Assembly: GCA_002441265.1 (NCBI GenBank)
Contig: DJVQ01000018.1
Location: 1-15,123 of the forward strand
Direction of reading: 5' to 3'
From: Syntrophaceae bacterium UBA6252
GTDB lineage: Bacteria; Desulfobacterota; Syntrophia; Syntrophales; UBA6807
Length of the DNA: 15,123 bases
The notes beneath the pieces were generated by a model. That model saw only the letters and a program-made list of their open reading frames with translations. It was not told the origin of the DNA and searched no databases. Of this stretch, positions 1 to 7,115 are shown piece by piece (the first letter of the stretch is position 1; every line of letters begins with the position of its first letter). The translations under genes and the position numbers were made by a program.

Positions 1-136
1 CCGAGGGGTAGGGGAACATCTCCAGGAGGTAGTATTTCTCCTTCCCCGGGTCTTCCGTGACGTGGAAGGTTTTTTCGTCTTCCCACAGTTTCTGCCACTT
101 CTCTTCGATGGCGTGGGGGGTGTACTTCCGTTCCAT
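1..136 (-). CDS. leuS: Leucyl-tRNA synthetase, N-terminal fragment (cut by window edge)
   Basis: Leucyl-tRNA synthetase charges tRNA-Leu with leucine in the cytoplasm. Only the first 45 codons are present. The peptide begins MERKYTPHAIEEKWQKLW, continues with a VTED segment and KEKYYLLEM, and ends FPYPS at the edge. This matches the conserved LeuS N-terminus just before the class I HMGH signature, which would lie immediately outside the window. The ATG at 136 is supported by an AGAGGAAAG ribosome-binding stretch about 8 bases upstream. The gene follows trkH on the same strand after 264 bp, the largest gap between same-strand genes here, so it may have its own promoter. The catalytic and editing domains cannot be judged. 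Confidence 0.9.
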   Translation of the reverse strand, partial: MERKYTPHAIEEKWQKLWEDEKTFHVTEDPGKEKYYLLEMFPYPS

Positions 137-198
137 GGCTGCTTTCCTCTTTCCCTCGACGGTTTTGCGACAAAATCCCCCGGCGTCGATGCCGTTTC

Positions 199-262
199 TC
201 CCCTCTCCGCCGGGCATGCAAACCTGTACGCCCCGGCCGCCGGGATGCGGGCGCCTCGCCTC
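199..262 (-). repeat. Degenerate copy of the inverted-repeat element seen at the right end
   Basis: Read on the minus strand from 262 to 199, this stretch aligns with plus-strand 15061-15123. Over the first 37 bases 31 are identical, including AGGCGCCCG and GGCGTAC. The second half is more diverged but keeps a similar GCC core and a GGGGA end. A hairpin core remains: GGGCGTAC against GCATGCCC, with one wobble and one mismatch around a six-base loop. The outer arm seems eroded. It lies in the leader between trkH and leuS. It is called a decayed member of the same repeat family from direct comparison within the window only. Confidence 0.5.
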
Positions 263-281
263 GGAATCTTCTTCCGTTGCC

Positions 282-312
282 GTCCGAAAAAACGTTTTTC
301 AGACTTTTTCGG
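282..312 (-). repeat. A/T-rich stem-loop with two alternative pairings upstream of leuS
   Basis: On the plus strand GTCCGAAAAA (282-291) faces TTTTTCAGAC (295-304) across a three-base loop, pairing at nine of ten positions; the mismatch becomes a G-U wobble in minus-strand RNA. The same arm can instead pair with TTTTTCGG at 305-312, giving an exclusive 8-bp stem. Neither form is followed by a T run on the minus strand, so it is not a standard terminator. It sits about 150 bases upstream of the leuS start. A role in leuS leader folding is possible but unproven. Confidence 0.35.
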
Positions 313-364
313 GTCCATCCCCCCGGTCCCGCTGTCCCCTCCCCGGGGGGAATGTCCCGTTCAT

Positions 365-389
365 CGGGGGAATTACCATGGTTCCCCCG
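365..389 (-). repeat. Perfect 8-bp inverted repeat just downstream of trkH
   Basis: CGGGGGAA (365-372) pairs perfectly with TTCCCCCG (382-389) around a nine-base loop containing CCATGG. It begins 12 bases after the trkH stop codon, where a terminator for the long leftward operon would be expected. No T tract follows on the minus strand, so it is at most a weak or factor-dependent terminator or a transcript-end stabiliser. A poor promoter-like pair for leuS (TTGAAA at 398-393, GGTAAT at 377-372) overlaps it with a 15-base spacer and is not convincing. Confidence 0.35.
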
Positions 390-400
390 TTCTTTCAATG

Positions 401-1849
401 CTATTTTTTCCAGAATTCCGGTGTGAGAAGGACCATGATCGTGTAGATTTCGAGCCTCCCGGCGATCATGCAGAAGGAAAGAATCCACTTGGCCGGGCAG
501 GGAAACCCGGCATAGGTGGACGACGGGTTGGCGAGTCCGAAGGCGGGCCCCACGTTGGCGATGGTGGAGGCCGTGGCGGAGAAGGACGTGAGGGGATCGA
601 GCCCGAGAAGCAGGAGCAGGACCGTGGCCGTCACGGTGAGGCCGAGGTAGAGGATGAAAAACCCCCAGACGCTGGCCATGGTCTCGGGGGCGACGATCTG
701 TTTCCCCAGCTTCACGGCGGTGACGGCGTGGGGGTGGACGAGGCGGTAGAGTTCCACGGCGCTGTGTTTGAGAATGAGGAGGATCCGGAGGCACTTGATG
801 CTCCCCCCGGTGGAACCCGCCGACCCTCCCACGAAGAAGAGGAGAAGGAGGAGGAACCGGGAAAGGCCCGGCCACCGCTCGTAGTTGTCCGTCACGAATC
901 CCGTCGTCGTCATGATGGAGACCACCTGGAAGGCGGCGTAGCGGAAACTGACCAGGATGCGGTCGAAGACGGTGTGCCACAGATCGTAGGTGACCAGCAG
1001 CGTCGCCACGAGAAGGACCCCGAAATAGAACCGAAGCTCGCTGTTCCGGAAGACGGTTCTGAAGTCCCCCAGGAGGAGGGAGTGGTGCAGGGTGAAGTTG
1101 ATCCCGGCGACGATCATGAAGAGGGTGATCACCGTCTGGACGTAAGGGCTCTGGAAATAGGCGATGCTGGCGTCGTGGGTGGAAAAGCCGCCGGTGGCCA
1201 TGGTGGTGAAGGTGTGGCACAGTGCCTCGAAGGGCTCGAGACCTCCGAAGAGGAGGAGGATGAATTCGGCGGTGGAGAGAATGACGTACACGATCCAGAG
1301 GGTCCGGGCCGTTTCCGTGATCCGGGGGGTGAGCTTGTCCTTCACGGGGCTCGGCATTTCCGCCTTGTAGAGCTGCATCCCCCCGACGCCGAGGAGGGGA
1401 AGGATGGCGATGGAGAGGATGATGATGCCCATCCCGCCCAGCCACTGGGTCATGGAGCGCCACAGCAGGATGCCGTGGGGCAGGTCGTCGAGGCCGGTGA
1501 GAACGGAGGCCCCCGTGGTGGTGAACCCCGAGACGGACTCGAAGAAGGCGTCGGTGAAGCCCGGGAGAACCCCGGCGATCATGTAGGGAAGACTGCCTGC
1601 GGCCGCCGCGAGAAACCATGCCGCCGCGACGATGAGAAATCCCTCCCGGTGGGTCAGCGTGATTTCCTCCGCCGACCGGGTCACGAAATACAGGATCCCG
1701 CCGAAGGCGCACACGGCGAGGATGGCGATGCCGAAGGCTTCCACGTCCGGGTCCCCGCAGAAGAGGGACCAGCACAGGGGCAGGATCATCAGAAGTCCGA
1801 TGAAGAACAGAAAGGCTCCGAGAATGGAGAGGATCTTTCCCGCTTTCAT
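401..1849 (-). CDS. trkH: Trk-type potassium uptake protein TrkH
   Basis: TrkH is the ion-conducting inner-membrane subunit of the Trk potassium uptake system and works with the cytoplasmic gate TrkA. The 482-residue length is typical. The protein is strongly hydrophobic and shows the four pore-loop repeats of the superfamily: TTTGAS near residues 110-115, TMATGG near 216-221, MTTTGF near 313-318 and NVGPAFG near 432-438. The glycine-rich segment GGSAGSTGGS at 341-350, followed by basic IKCLR, is also typical of TrkH. The ATG overlaps the trkA stop codon as ATGA, which points to translational coupling and equal production of the two partners. The C-terminus ends PEFWKK at a TAG codon. The selectivity filter residues look intact. 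Confidence 0.95.
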   Translation of the reverse strand: MKAGKILSILGAFLFFIGLLMILPLCWSLFCGDPDVEAFGIAILAVCAFGGILYFVTRSAEEITLTHREGFLIVAAAWFLAAAAGSLPYMIAGVLPGFTDAFFESVSGFTTTGASVLTGLDDLPHGILLWRSMTQWLGGMGIIILSIAILPLLGVGGMQLYKAEMPSPVKDKLTPRITETARTLWIVYVILSTAEFILLLFGGLEPFEALCHTFTTMATGGFSTHDASIAYFQSPYVQTVITLFMIVAGINFTLHHSLLLGDFRTVFRNSELRFYFGVLLVATLLVTYDLWHTVFDRILVSFRYAAFQVVSIMTTTGFVTDNYERWPGLSRFLLLLLFFVGGSAGSTGGSIKCLRILLILKHSAVELYRLVHPHAVTAVKLGKQIVAPETMASVWGFFILYLGLTVTATVLLLLLGLDPLTSFSATASTIANVGPAFGLANPSSTYAGFPCPAKWILSFCMIAGRLEIYTIMVLLTPEFWKK

Positions 1850-3213
1850 CCGAAGTAGTCGAGCTTGACGGTGAGAAATTTCTGCACCTGGGGAATGGCC
1901 GACCGGAGGGCGAAGAGAATGACCCGGTCCCCCGGAAGGATGACCGAATTCCCCCAGGGAATGATCACCTCGTCGTTTCTCAGAATGGTGCCGACGATGG
2001 CGCCCTTGGGAAAGCGGATTTCCTTGAGGGGCTTGTTGGTGATCTCCGACGTCTCGAGGGCGATGAACTCCACGGCCTCCGCCTTCTCGTCCCGAAGCGG
2101 GGTGGCCGAGAGGATCTTTCCCTTACGGATGAAGTGGAGGATCTTGCCGATGGTGGACTGCCTCGGATTCATGACCCCGTCGATCCCCACGTAGGGGACG
2201 AGGTGGGTGTAGTCCACCCGGTTGATGAGGGAAATGGCCTTTTTCGCGCCGAGCTGCTTGGCCAGAAGCGAACCGAGGATGTTGGCCTCCTCGTCGTTGG
2301 TGACGGCGATGAAGTAGTCCGCTTCCTGGATGTTTTCCTCCTTCAGGAGGTCCTGGCTCGTCCCGTTCCCGTGGAGGATCACCGCCTTGTCCAGCATGGA
2401 GGCGAGCATGTCGCACCGGTCCTGCCTCTTCTCGATGATCTTCAGGAGGACGCCCTTCTTCTCCAGGATCTCCGACAGCATGAGGGCCGTCGATCCCCCT
2501 CCCATGATGAAGACGCGCTGGGGCGGGGCGACGTCCTTTCCGAAGAACTGGAGGATGTTGCGGACGTTCTTCGACTCGGAAAGGACGAAGAGGTAGTCGT
2601 TCTCCCGGATGATCGTCTTCCCCGTGGGCACGATGGGTTCCGTGTTCCTGGTGATGGAGGCGATGAGGAAATCCGCGGTGCCGCAGACGTTCTTCACGTC
2701 CCGCAACTCCTTGCCCACCGCCTCGCAGCGCCCGTCGACGAAGAAGGCGGCGAGCTTGATCCGTCCCTCGGCGAAGTCGATGATTTCCGATGCCCCGGGA
2801 TACTCCATGAGGTTGATGATGTTCGCCACCGCCTCCCTTTCGGGATTGATGCACAGGTCGATGCCGAGGTGGTTCTTGTCGAAGATCTTCGAGTCCCGGT
2901 TGAGATCCGGGTTCCGGATGCGGGCGATCTTGAGGATCGATCTGGACTGCACCGCCGCGAGGAGGCAGGCGACGATATTCGTCTCGTCGCTGTCCGTCAC
3001 GGCGACGATCATGTCCGACTGGTCCAGCCGGGCCTTCTTCAGAATTTCGGGGCTGCTTCCGCTTCCGTGGAGGGTCTGGACGTCGATGTTCTCCGATACG
3101 TTCTTGAGACGCTCCTCGTTCCGGTCGATGATGACGACGTCGCTGCCCTCCTTGGACAGGATGTCGGAGATGTTGTATCCCACTTCCCCGGCGCCGATGA
3201 CGATGATTCTCAT
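1846..3213 (-). CDS. trkA: Trk potassium transport regulatory subunit TrkA
   Basis: TrkA is the peripheral cytoplasmic gating subunit that binds NAD(H) and controls potassium flow through TrkH. The 455 residues show the full tandem layout of two RCK_N plus RCK_C pairs. The first Rossmann motif is GAGEVG at 7-12 with acidic D30 ending strand two and HGSGSS at 49-54. The second is GGGSTA at 238-243 with acidic E261 and HGNGTS at 281-286. RCK_C-like segments lie near 140-220 and 370-455. The second glycine motif departs from strict GxGxxG, having alanine at its last position, so nucleotide binding may differ between halves. The start at 3213 is preceded by AAGGAAGGA at suitable spacing. The gene is 17 bp after the M17-like gene and overlaps trkH by 4 bp. 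Confidence 0.95.
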   Translation of the reverse strand: MRIIVIGAGEVGYNISDILSKEGSDVVIIDRNEERLKNVSENIDVQTLHGSGSSPEILKKARLDQSDMIVAVTDSDETNIVACLLAAVQSRSILKIARIRNPDLNRDSKIFDKNHLGIDLCINPEREAVANIINLMEYPGASEIIDFAEGRIKLAAFFVDGRCEAVGKELRDVKNVCGTADFLIASITRNTEPIVPTGKTIIRENDYLFVLSESKNVRNILQFFGKDVAPPQRVFIMGGGSTALMLSEILEKKGVLLKIIEKRQDRCDMLASMLDKAVILHGNGTSQDLLKEENIQEADYFIAVTNDEEANILGSLLAKQLGAKKAISLINRVDYTHLVPYVGIDGVMNPRQSTIGKILHFIRKGKILSATPLRDEKAEAVEFIALETSEITNKPLKEIRFPKGAIVGTILRNDEVIIPWGNSVILPGDRVILFALRSAIPQVQKFLTVKLDYFG

Positions 3214-3230
3214 GACCGGTCCTTCCTTTG

Positions 3231-3779
3231 TCAGTGATGAATGCGGACCCCGGGCTCCGATTTCGAAGTGACCTTCAACTGGTAGAGGCCGAGAAGGATT
3301 TCGTCGCGGAGATCCTCAGGGTCGACGATGCAGGTGATGTCCGGGTGGGAGGGGGCGCCGTCCCGGAAAAAAGGTTCGACCAATCCTGAAAAGGCGGTGG
3401 CCGTCATTTCGGAAACGGGAAAGGGGAAGGGGGGCCTCCCCGTGATGTGGCAGGCAAAGCGGCGGACTCCCGCCGCCGAAACGGTCGTTCCCATGTTCCG
3501 CCCCAGTCCCCACATCCGTTCCCGGGTCAGGTCCCGGCGGCTTCCCATGCCGAAGAGGAACAGTTTTCCGCATCCGATCCGGTAGGGGGTGATGAGCGTC
3601 CGCTCCTCGTATTCCCCTGAAATCAGACCGCCCGCCATGTGGCGGGAGATGAGGCCGTTCATCCTCCAGTCCACCCTCCCGCAGAATCCCCCCGGGGGCC
3701 TTTCGTCGGAATAGAGAAGGATGGCAAGTCCCTCGTGGTCGAGCGCGTCAACCGATTCCGATGATATCCTGATGTCCAT
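3231..3779 (-). CDS. Stand-alone peptidase M17 N-terminal-domain-like protein
   Basis: This 182-residue protein resembles the macro-like N-terminal domain of M17 leucyl aminopeptidases, without the C-terminal metallopeptidase domain. The family feel comes from GRVDWRMNGLISRHM followed by a loop, KLFLFGMGSRRDLTRERM and then AAGVRRFACHITG. None of the M17 zinc-binding or catalytic motifs is present, so peptidase activity is not expected. Similar short proteins annotated as M17 N-terminal-domain proteins occur in Desulfobacterota, as far as I recall. The ATG at 3779 is chosen because AGGA lies five bases upstream; an in-frame ATG at 3785 has no usable spacing. The gene overlaps the nusB end by 32 bp, so its translation is probably coupled to NusB. 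No signal peptide or membrane segment is visible. The function is unknown. Confidence 0.65.
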   Translation of the reverse strand: MDIRISSESVDALDHEGLAILLYSDERPPGGFCGRVDWRMNGLISRHMAGGLISGEYEERTLITPYRIGCGKLFLFGMGSRRDLTRERMWGLGRNMGTTVSAAGVRRFACHITGRPPFPFPVSEMTATAFSGLVEPFFRDGAPSHPDITCIVDPEDLRDEILLGLYQLKVTSKSEPGVRIHH

Positions 3780-4188
3780 GGTCATCCTGGAGGTTGCCGA
3801 ACAGGGCGTCGAGAATCCCGTTGATGAAGGACCCCGAGTTCTCCGTTCCGAATTCCTTTCCCAGGTCGATGGCCTCGTTGATGGCGACCTTCGGCGGGAT
3901 GTCGTGACAGTAGAGAAGCTCGAAGACGGCCATCCTCAGGATGTTCCGGTCCACGATGGCCATTCTTTCCATGGACCAGTTCGAGGAGACCCCCCGGATG
4001 CGGCCGTCGATGTCGGCCAGGTGCTCGTAGGTTCCCTCGATGAGCCGCGTGCAGAACGGCCGCGCGTATTCCGGCGCGTCGAAGTTCCGCCAGAAGAGGT
4101 CCAAGGCCTCCCCCGGGGAACCCCCCGTGACGTCCATCTGGTAAAGAACCTGAAGGGCGATCTCTCTCGCCTTCCGTCTTCGTCCCAT
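3748..4188 (-). CDS. nusB: Transcription antitermination factor NusB
   Basis: NusB binds boxA RNA together with ribosomal protein S10 and supports antitermination on rRNA operons. The 146-residue length is close to the usual 130-150. The all-helical protein opens with basic MGRRRKAREIALQVLYQMD, as is typical. It also has the diagnostic central stretch MAIVDRNILRMAVFELLY (about residues 76-93), followed by PPKVAINEAIDLGKEFG and the closing SGSFINGILD helix. The start at 4188 has GGAAAGG upstream and lies 15 bp after ribH, the common ribH-nusB arrangement. The C-terminal tail DDHGHQDIIGIG is histidine- and glycine-bearing and poorly conserved. It overlaps the start of the next gene. Confidence 0.95.
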   Translation of the reverse strand: MGRRRKAREIALQVLYQMDVTGGSPGEALDLFWRNFDAPEYARPFCTRLIEGTYEHLADIDGRIRGVSSNWSMERMAIVDRNILRMAVFELLYCHDIPPKVAINEAIDLGKEFGTENSGSFINGILDALFGNLQDDHGHQDIIGIG

Positions 4189-4203
4189 GCCCTTTCCGTT
4201 TCG

Positions 4204-4668
4204 CTACAGGAGCTTGAACAAGCTGGCCATCTCGATGGCGGACAGGGCGGCGTCCCAACCCTTGTTCCCCGCCTTGGTCCCCGCCCGTTCGATGGCCTGT
4301 TCGATCGTGTCGGCGGTGATGACGCCGAAGGCGACGGGCACCCCCGTTTCCAGGGAAACGGCGGCGATCCCCTTGGTGACCTCGGCGCTGATGTAGTCGA
4401 AATGGGGCGTCGCCCCGCGAATCACCGCCCCGAGGCAGATGATCGCGTCGAAACGGCCGTTTCCGATGATCCTTTTAGCGGTCATGGGAATTTCGAAGGC
4501 CCCGGGCACCTTGAAGATCTCGATGTCCCTGTCCTCCGCGCCCGCCCGCTTCAGGGCATCCAGGGCGCCCTCGACCAGCCTTCCGCAGATGAAGTCGTTG
4601 AAGCGGCTCGCCACGATGCCGAACTTCAGCCCCTTGGCAATGATCTTTCCTTCCGTCACCTTCGCCAT
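4204..4668 (-). CDS. ribH: 6,7-dimethyl-8-ribityllumazine synthase
   Basis: RibH condenses 5-amino-6-ribitylamino-uracil with 3,4-dihydroxy-2-butanone 4-phosphate to give lumazine, the penultimate step to riboflavin. The 154 residues match the family length. Visible active-site elements are SRFN at 21-24, PGAFEIP at 55-61, GAVIRGATPHFDYIS at 80-94 with the general-base histidine at H89, and GVITADTIEQAIERAG with a following lysine-bearing KAGNKG. AAAGGA lies seven bases before the ATG at 4668. The gene lies 66 bp after ribBA and 15 bp before nusB. The 66-bp gap carries only a short GC-rich palindrome without a T run. The members of this family assemble into 60-mers or pentamers; which form applies here cannot be read from sequence. 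Confidence 0.97.
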   Translation of the reverse strand: MAKVTEGKIIAKGLKFGIVASRFNDFICGRLVEGALDALKRAGAEDRDIEIFKVPGAFEIPMTAKRIIGNGRFDAIICLGAVIRGATPHFDYISAEVTKGIAAVSLETGVPVAFGVITADTIEQAIERAGTKAGNKGWDAALSAIEMASLFKLL

Positions 4669-4734
4669 GTCCCGGTCCTTTCCCTTCCCGTCTTTCCGGG
4701 GCCCCCTGCGGGAACCCGCGGCCTGTCCCGTTCC

Positions 4735-5937
4735 TCAGATGTTCAGAAGATGCCCCATCTTCTCCTTCTTCGTCGTCAGGTAGTGCACGTTTTCCCGGGT
4801 CGGTGGGATTTCGATGGGGACCCGGTCCACGATGGTGACGCCGTATCCTTCGAGACCGACGATCTTTTTCGGGTTGTTCGTCATGAGGCGCATTTTCCGG
4901 ACGCCCACGTCGACGAGGATCTGGGCCCCGATCCCGTAGTCGCGGAGGTCCTCCTTGAAGCCGAGCTGGATATTGGCTTCCACCGTGTCGAGACCGTTTT
5001 CCTGGAGGTTGTAGGCCTTGATCTTGTTGGCGAGCCCGATCCCCCGGCCTTCCTGGTGCATGTAGACGATGACGCCCTTCCCCTCCTTCTCCACCATCTT
5101 CATGGCCGTCTGGAGCTGTTTGCCGCAGTCGCAGCGGTCGGACCCGAAAACGTCGCCGGTGAGGCATTCCGAGTGGACCCTGACGAGGACCTCGTCCTCC
5201 GGCTGGATGTCCCCCTTGACGAGGGCCACGTGCTTCATATGGTCCACGTCGTTGTCGTACACGATGATCCGGAAGGTCCCGCCGTAGCAGGTGGGGAGGG
5301 TGGCCTCCGCCGACCGCCGGACCAGCATCTCGTTCTGCATGCGGAACTGGATCACGTCGGCGATGGTGCAGATCTTGAGATCGTGCTCCCGGGCGAAGAT
5401 CTCGAGATCGGGCATCCTCGCCATGGTTCCGTCGTCCTTCATGACCTCGCAGATCACCCCGGCGGGCTTGAGACCGGCGAGCCTCGCCAGGTCCACGGAA
5501 CCCTCCGTCTGTCCGGTCCGCACCAGGACCCCGCCCTTCCGGGCTCGGATGGGAAACACGTGTCCCGGGCTGACCAGGTCGTCGGCGGTGCTCCCGTCGG
5601 CCACGGCCACCTGGATGGTGGTCGCCCGGTCGGCGGCGGAGATCCCCGTGGTGACCCCCTTCCTGGCCTCGATGGACACGGTGAAGGCCGTCCCGAAGCG
5701 GGACTGGTTCTTCCGCACCATGAGGGGGAGTTCCAGCCGTTCCGCCATTTCATCGTCCAGGGAAAGGCAGATCAGGCCCCGTCCGTGCTTTGCCATGAAA
5801 TTGATCGATTCGGGCGTGGTGAACTGTGCGGCCATGCACAGGTCGCCCTCGTTTTCCCGGTCCTCGTCATCCACAAGAATGATCATCTTGCCATTCCGGA
5901 TGTCCTCGATGGCTTCTTCGACTTTGCATACAGGCAT
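4735..5937 (-). CDS. ribBA: Bifunctional 3,4-DHBP synthase / GTP cyclohydrolase II
   Basis: RibBA supplies both precursors of riboflavin. The N-terminal half (about 1-200) is the DHBP synthase that converts ribulose 5-phosphate, and the C-terminal half (about 205-400) is GTP cyclohydrolase II. The N-half shows DDEDRENEGD at 23-32, SPGHVFPI at 123-130 and RTGQTEGSVDL at 140-150. The C-half has the zinc ligands C258, C269 and C271 in HSEC and DRCDCG, then MHQEGRGIGLANKIKAY, DYGIGAQIL and TNNPKK. Both halves keep the key residues I could check, so a bifunctional enzyme is expected rather than a degenerate fusion. The ATG at 5937 has AGAGGA upstream. It lies 60 bp after ribE. Confidence 0.97.
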   Translation of the reverse strand: MPVCKVEEAIEDIRNGKMIILVDDEDRENEGDLCMAAQFTTPESINFMAKHGRGLICLSLDDEMAERLELPLMVRKNQSRFGTAFTVSIEARKGVTTGISAADRATTIQVAVADGSTADDLVSPGHVFPIRARKGGVLVRTGQTEGSVDLARLAGLKPAGVICEVMKDDGTMARMPDLEIFAREHDLKICTIADVIQFRMQNEMLVRRSAEATLPTCYGGTFRIIVYDNDVDHMKHVALVKGDIQPEDEVLVRVHSECLTGDVFGSDRCDCGKQLQTAMKMVEKEGKGVIVYMHQEGRGIGLANKIKAYNLQENGLDTVEANIQLGFKEDLRDYGIGAQILVDVGVRKMRLMTNNPKKIVGLEGYGVTIVDRVPIEIPPTRENVHYLTTKKEKMGHLLNI

Positions 5938-5965
5938 GAACGATTCCTCTTCTTCTTTATTTCGG

Positions 5966-5988
5966 GGCGGACCCGCGAAAGATCCGCC
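5966..5988 (-). repeat. Intercistronic hairpin between ribE and ribBA
   Basis: GGCGGA (5966-5971) and TCCGCC (5983-5988) form a perfect 6-bp stem around an 11-base loop in the 60-bp ribE-ribBA gap. No T run follows on the minus strand, so it is not a terminator. The gap is far too short for an FMN riboswitch. A transcript-stability or processing hairpin is the most that can be suggested. Confidence 0.25.
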
Positions 5989-5997
5989 GGGAGGGTC

Positions 5998-6636
5998 TCA
6001 CTGAGGGATGTATCCGTGCTTTTTCAGAAAATCCTCATCCAGCCGGCCGTCCCGTCGGAGCAGTTTTTCGATGTATTTTCCAAGGATGTCCGTTTCGATG
6101 TTTACCCGGTCTCCCGTTTTCCTCCATCGGAGGGTCGTGTTTTCCGCCGTGTGGGGGATGATATTAACATAAAACCGGGTTTTTTCACACCGGTTTACGG
6201 TGAGGCTGATTCCGTCCACGGCGATGGAACCCTTTTCGACGATATACCGGGAAAGGGAGTGGGAACCCTCGAAGCCGAAAAGGATGGAACCGGAACGGGG
6301 CGTTTTTTCGATGATCCCGGCCGTCTCGTCCACGTGGCCGAGGACGAAATGGCCGCCGAGGAAGGAGTCGGGACGGAGGGCCTTCTCGAGGTTGACCGGC
6401 TCCCCGGCGGTGAGGCCTTTCAGGGTCGTCCGGGACAGCGTCTCCGCGGACACGTCGGCGGTGAACCCCCGGGGCCCCTTCGCGGTGACGGTGAGACACA
6501 CGCCGGAGACGGCGATGCTGTCCCCAGGGGCCACGTCCGTCATGTCCATGGGCGTTTCGATGTCCAGGATTCCGTCGAGGCCCTGTTTCCTCATTCCCCT
6601 GACCTTGCCCATGGACTGGATGATCCCGGTGAACAT
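5998..6636 (-). CDS. ribE: Riboflavin synthase, alpha subunit
   Basis: Riboflavin synthase dismutates two lumazine molecules to riboflavin and the ribitylamino-uracil precursor. The 212-residue protein has the two tandem lumazine-binding barrels. Repeat one carries MFTGII at the start and SIAVSGVCLTVT; repeat two carries GGHFVLGHVDETA, SIAVDGISLTVN and IPHTAENTTL. The ATG at 6636 is chosen because MFTGII is the conserved family N-terminus and GAGG lies five bases upstream. A GTG four codons earlier at 6648 overlaps the nrdR stop as GTGA and is a possible alternative. The ribD gene that often precedes ribE is absent. The product acts in the cytoplasm with RibBA and RibH, encoded next. Confidence 0.96.
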   Translation of the reverse strand: MFTGIIQSMGKVRGMRKQGLDGILDIETPMDMTDVAPGDSIAVSGVCLTVTAKGPRGFTADVSAETLSRTTLKGLTAGEPVNLEKALRPDSFLGGHFVLGHVDETAGIIEKTPRSGSILFGFEGSHSLSRYIVEKGSIAVDGISLTVNRCEKTRFYVNIIPHTAENTTLRWRKTGDRVNIETDILGKYIEKLLRRDGRLDEDFLKKHGYIPQ

Positions 6637-6644
6637 GATCCCCC

Positions 6645-7115
6645 TCACTTCCCCTTCCGTTCCTTCTGCTTCAGGAAGGCGGAGAGTTCCTCGAAGAAGT
6701 CCCCGGCATCCTTGAACTGGCGGTAGACCGAGGCGAACCGGACATAGGCCACCTCGTCGAGGCGGTGAAGCTCCTCCATGACCTTCTCGCCGATTTCCGA
6801 CGTCGAGATCTCCTTCTGCTGGGTGTCCTGGCAGGCCTGCTCGATCCGGTCCACGATCCCGTCGATCCGGTCCATGCTGATCGGCCTTTTTTCACAGGCC
6901 TTCTTGATCCCCGCGAGGATCTTGTCCCGCTCGAAAGACTCCCGCCGCCCGTCCTTCTTGACGACGACGGGCAGGACCTCCTCCACGTACTCGTAAGTGG
7001 TGAAACGCTTTCCGCAGGAAAGGCACTCCCGTCTTCTCCGGATGGCGTTTCCCTCCTTGCTGATCCGGGAATCGATGACCTTGTTTTCGCCGTTGCTGCA
7101 GAATGGACACTTCAT
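6645..7115 (-). CDS. nrdR: Transcriptional repressor NrdR
   Basis: NrdR represses ribonucleotide reductase genes by binding NrdR boxes in response to ATP/dATP. The 156 residues show both expected parts. The N-terminal zinc ribbon has C3, C6, C31 and C34, with the arginine-rich IRRRRECLSCGKRFTTYE. An ATP-cone spans about residues 49-139 with VVKKDGRRESFERDKI and VAYVRFASVYRQF. The start at 7115 overlaps the stop of the dCMP deaminase gene as ATGA. AAAGAAG is a modest ribosome-binding stretch, so coupling is likely. The reading frame is open far upstream across the deaminase and glyA, but that part is not coding; MKCPFC is the family N-terminus. No NrdR box was recognised in this window, so its targets lie elsewhere. 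Confidence 0.97.
   Translation of the reverse strand: MKCPFCSNGENKVIDSRISKEGNAIRRRRECLSCGKRFTTYEYVEEVLPVVVKKDGRRESFERDKILAGIKKACEKRPISMDRIDGIVDRIEQACQDTQQKEISTSEIGEKVMEELHRLDEVAYVRFASVYRQFKDAGDFFEELSAFLKQKERKGK

Noticed and set aside
137..400. T-box leader before leuS
   Set aside because: No T-box core sequence (TGGNACCGCG-like) and no specifier-loop or terminator structure could be identified.
62..1858. A 598-codon frame antisense to trkH
   Set aside because: Low-complexity Glu/Gly/Asp-rich composition mirrors the hydrophobic TrkH codons on the other strand; no ribosome-binding site or known family.
4669..4734. GCGGGTTCCCGC palindrome in the ribBA-ribH gap as a terminator
   Set aside because: Short stem with a small loop and no following T run; common by chance in GC-rich DNA.
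5938..5997. FMN riboswitch before ribBA
   Set aside because: Only 60 bp are available, too short for the aptamer, and its conserved strings are missing.
3721..6726. A 1001-codon open frame antisense to nusB, ribH, ribBA and ribE
   Set aside because: Its translation is rich in Asp, Gly, His, Val and Arg without domains, and the opposite strand encodes four clear enzymes. Long stop-free antisense frames are expected from GC-rich codon use.
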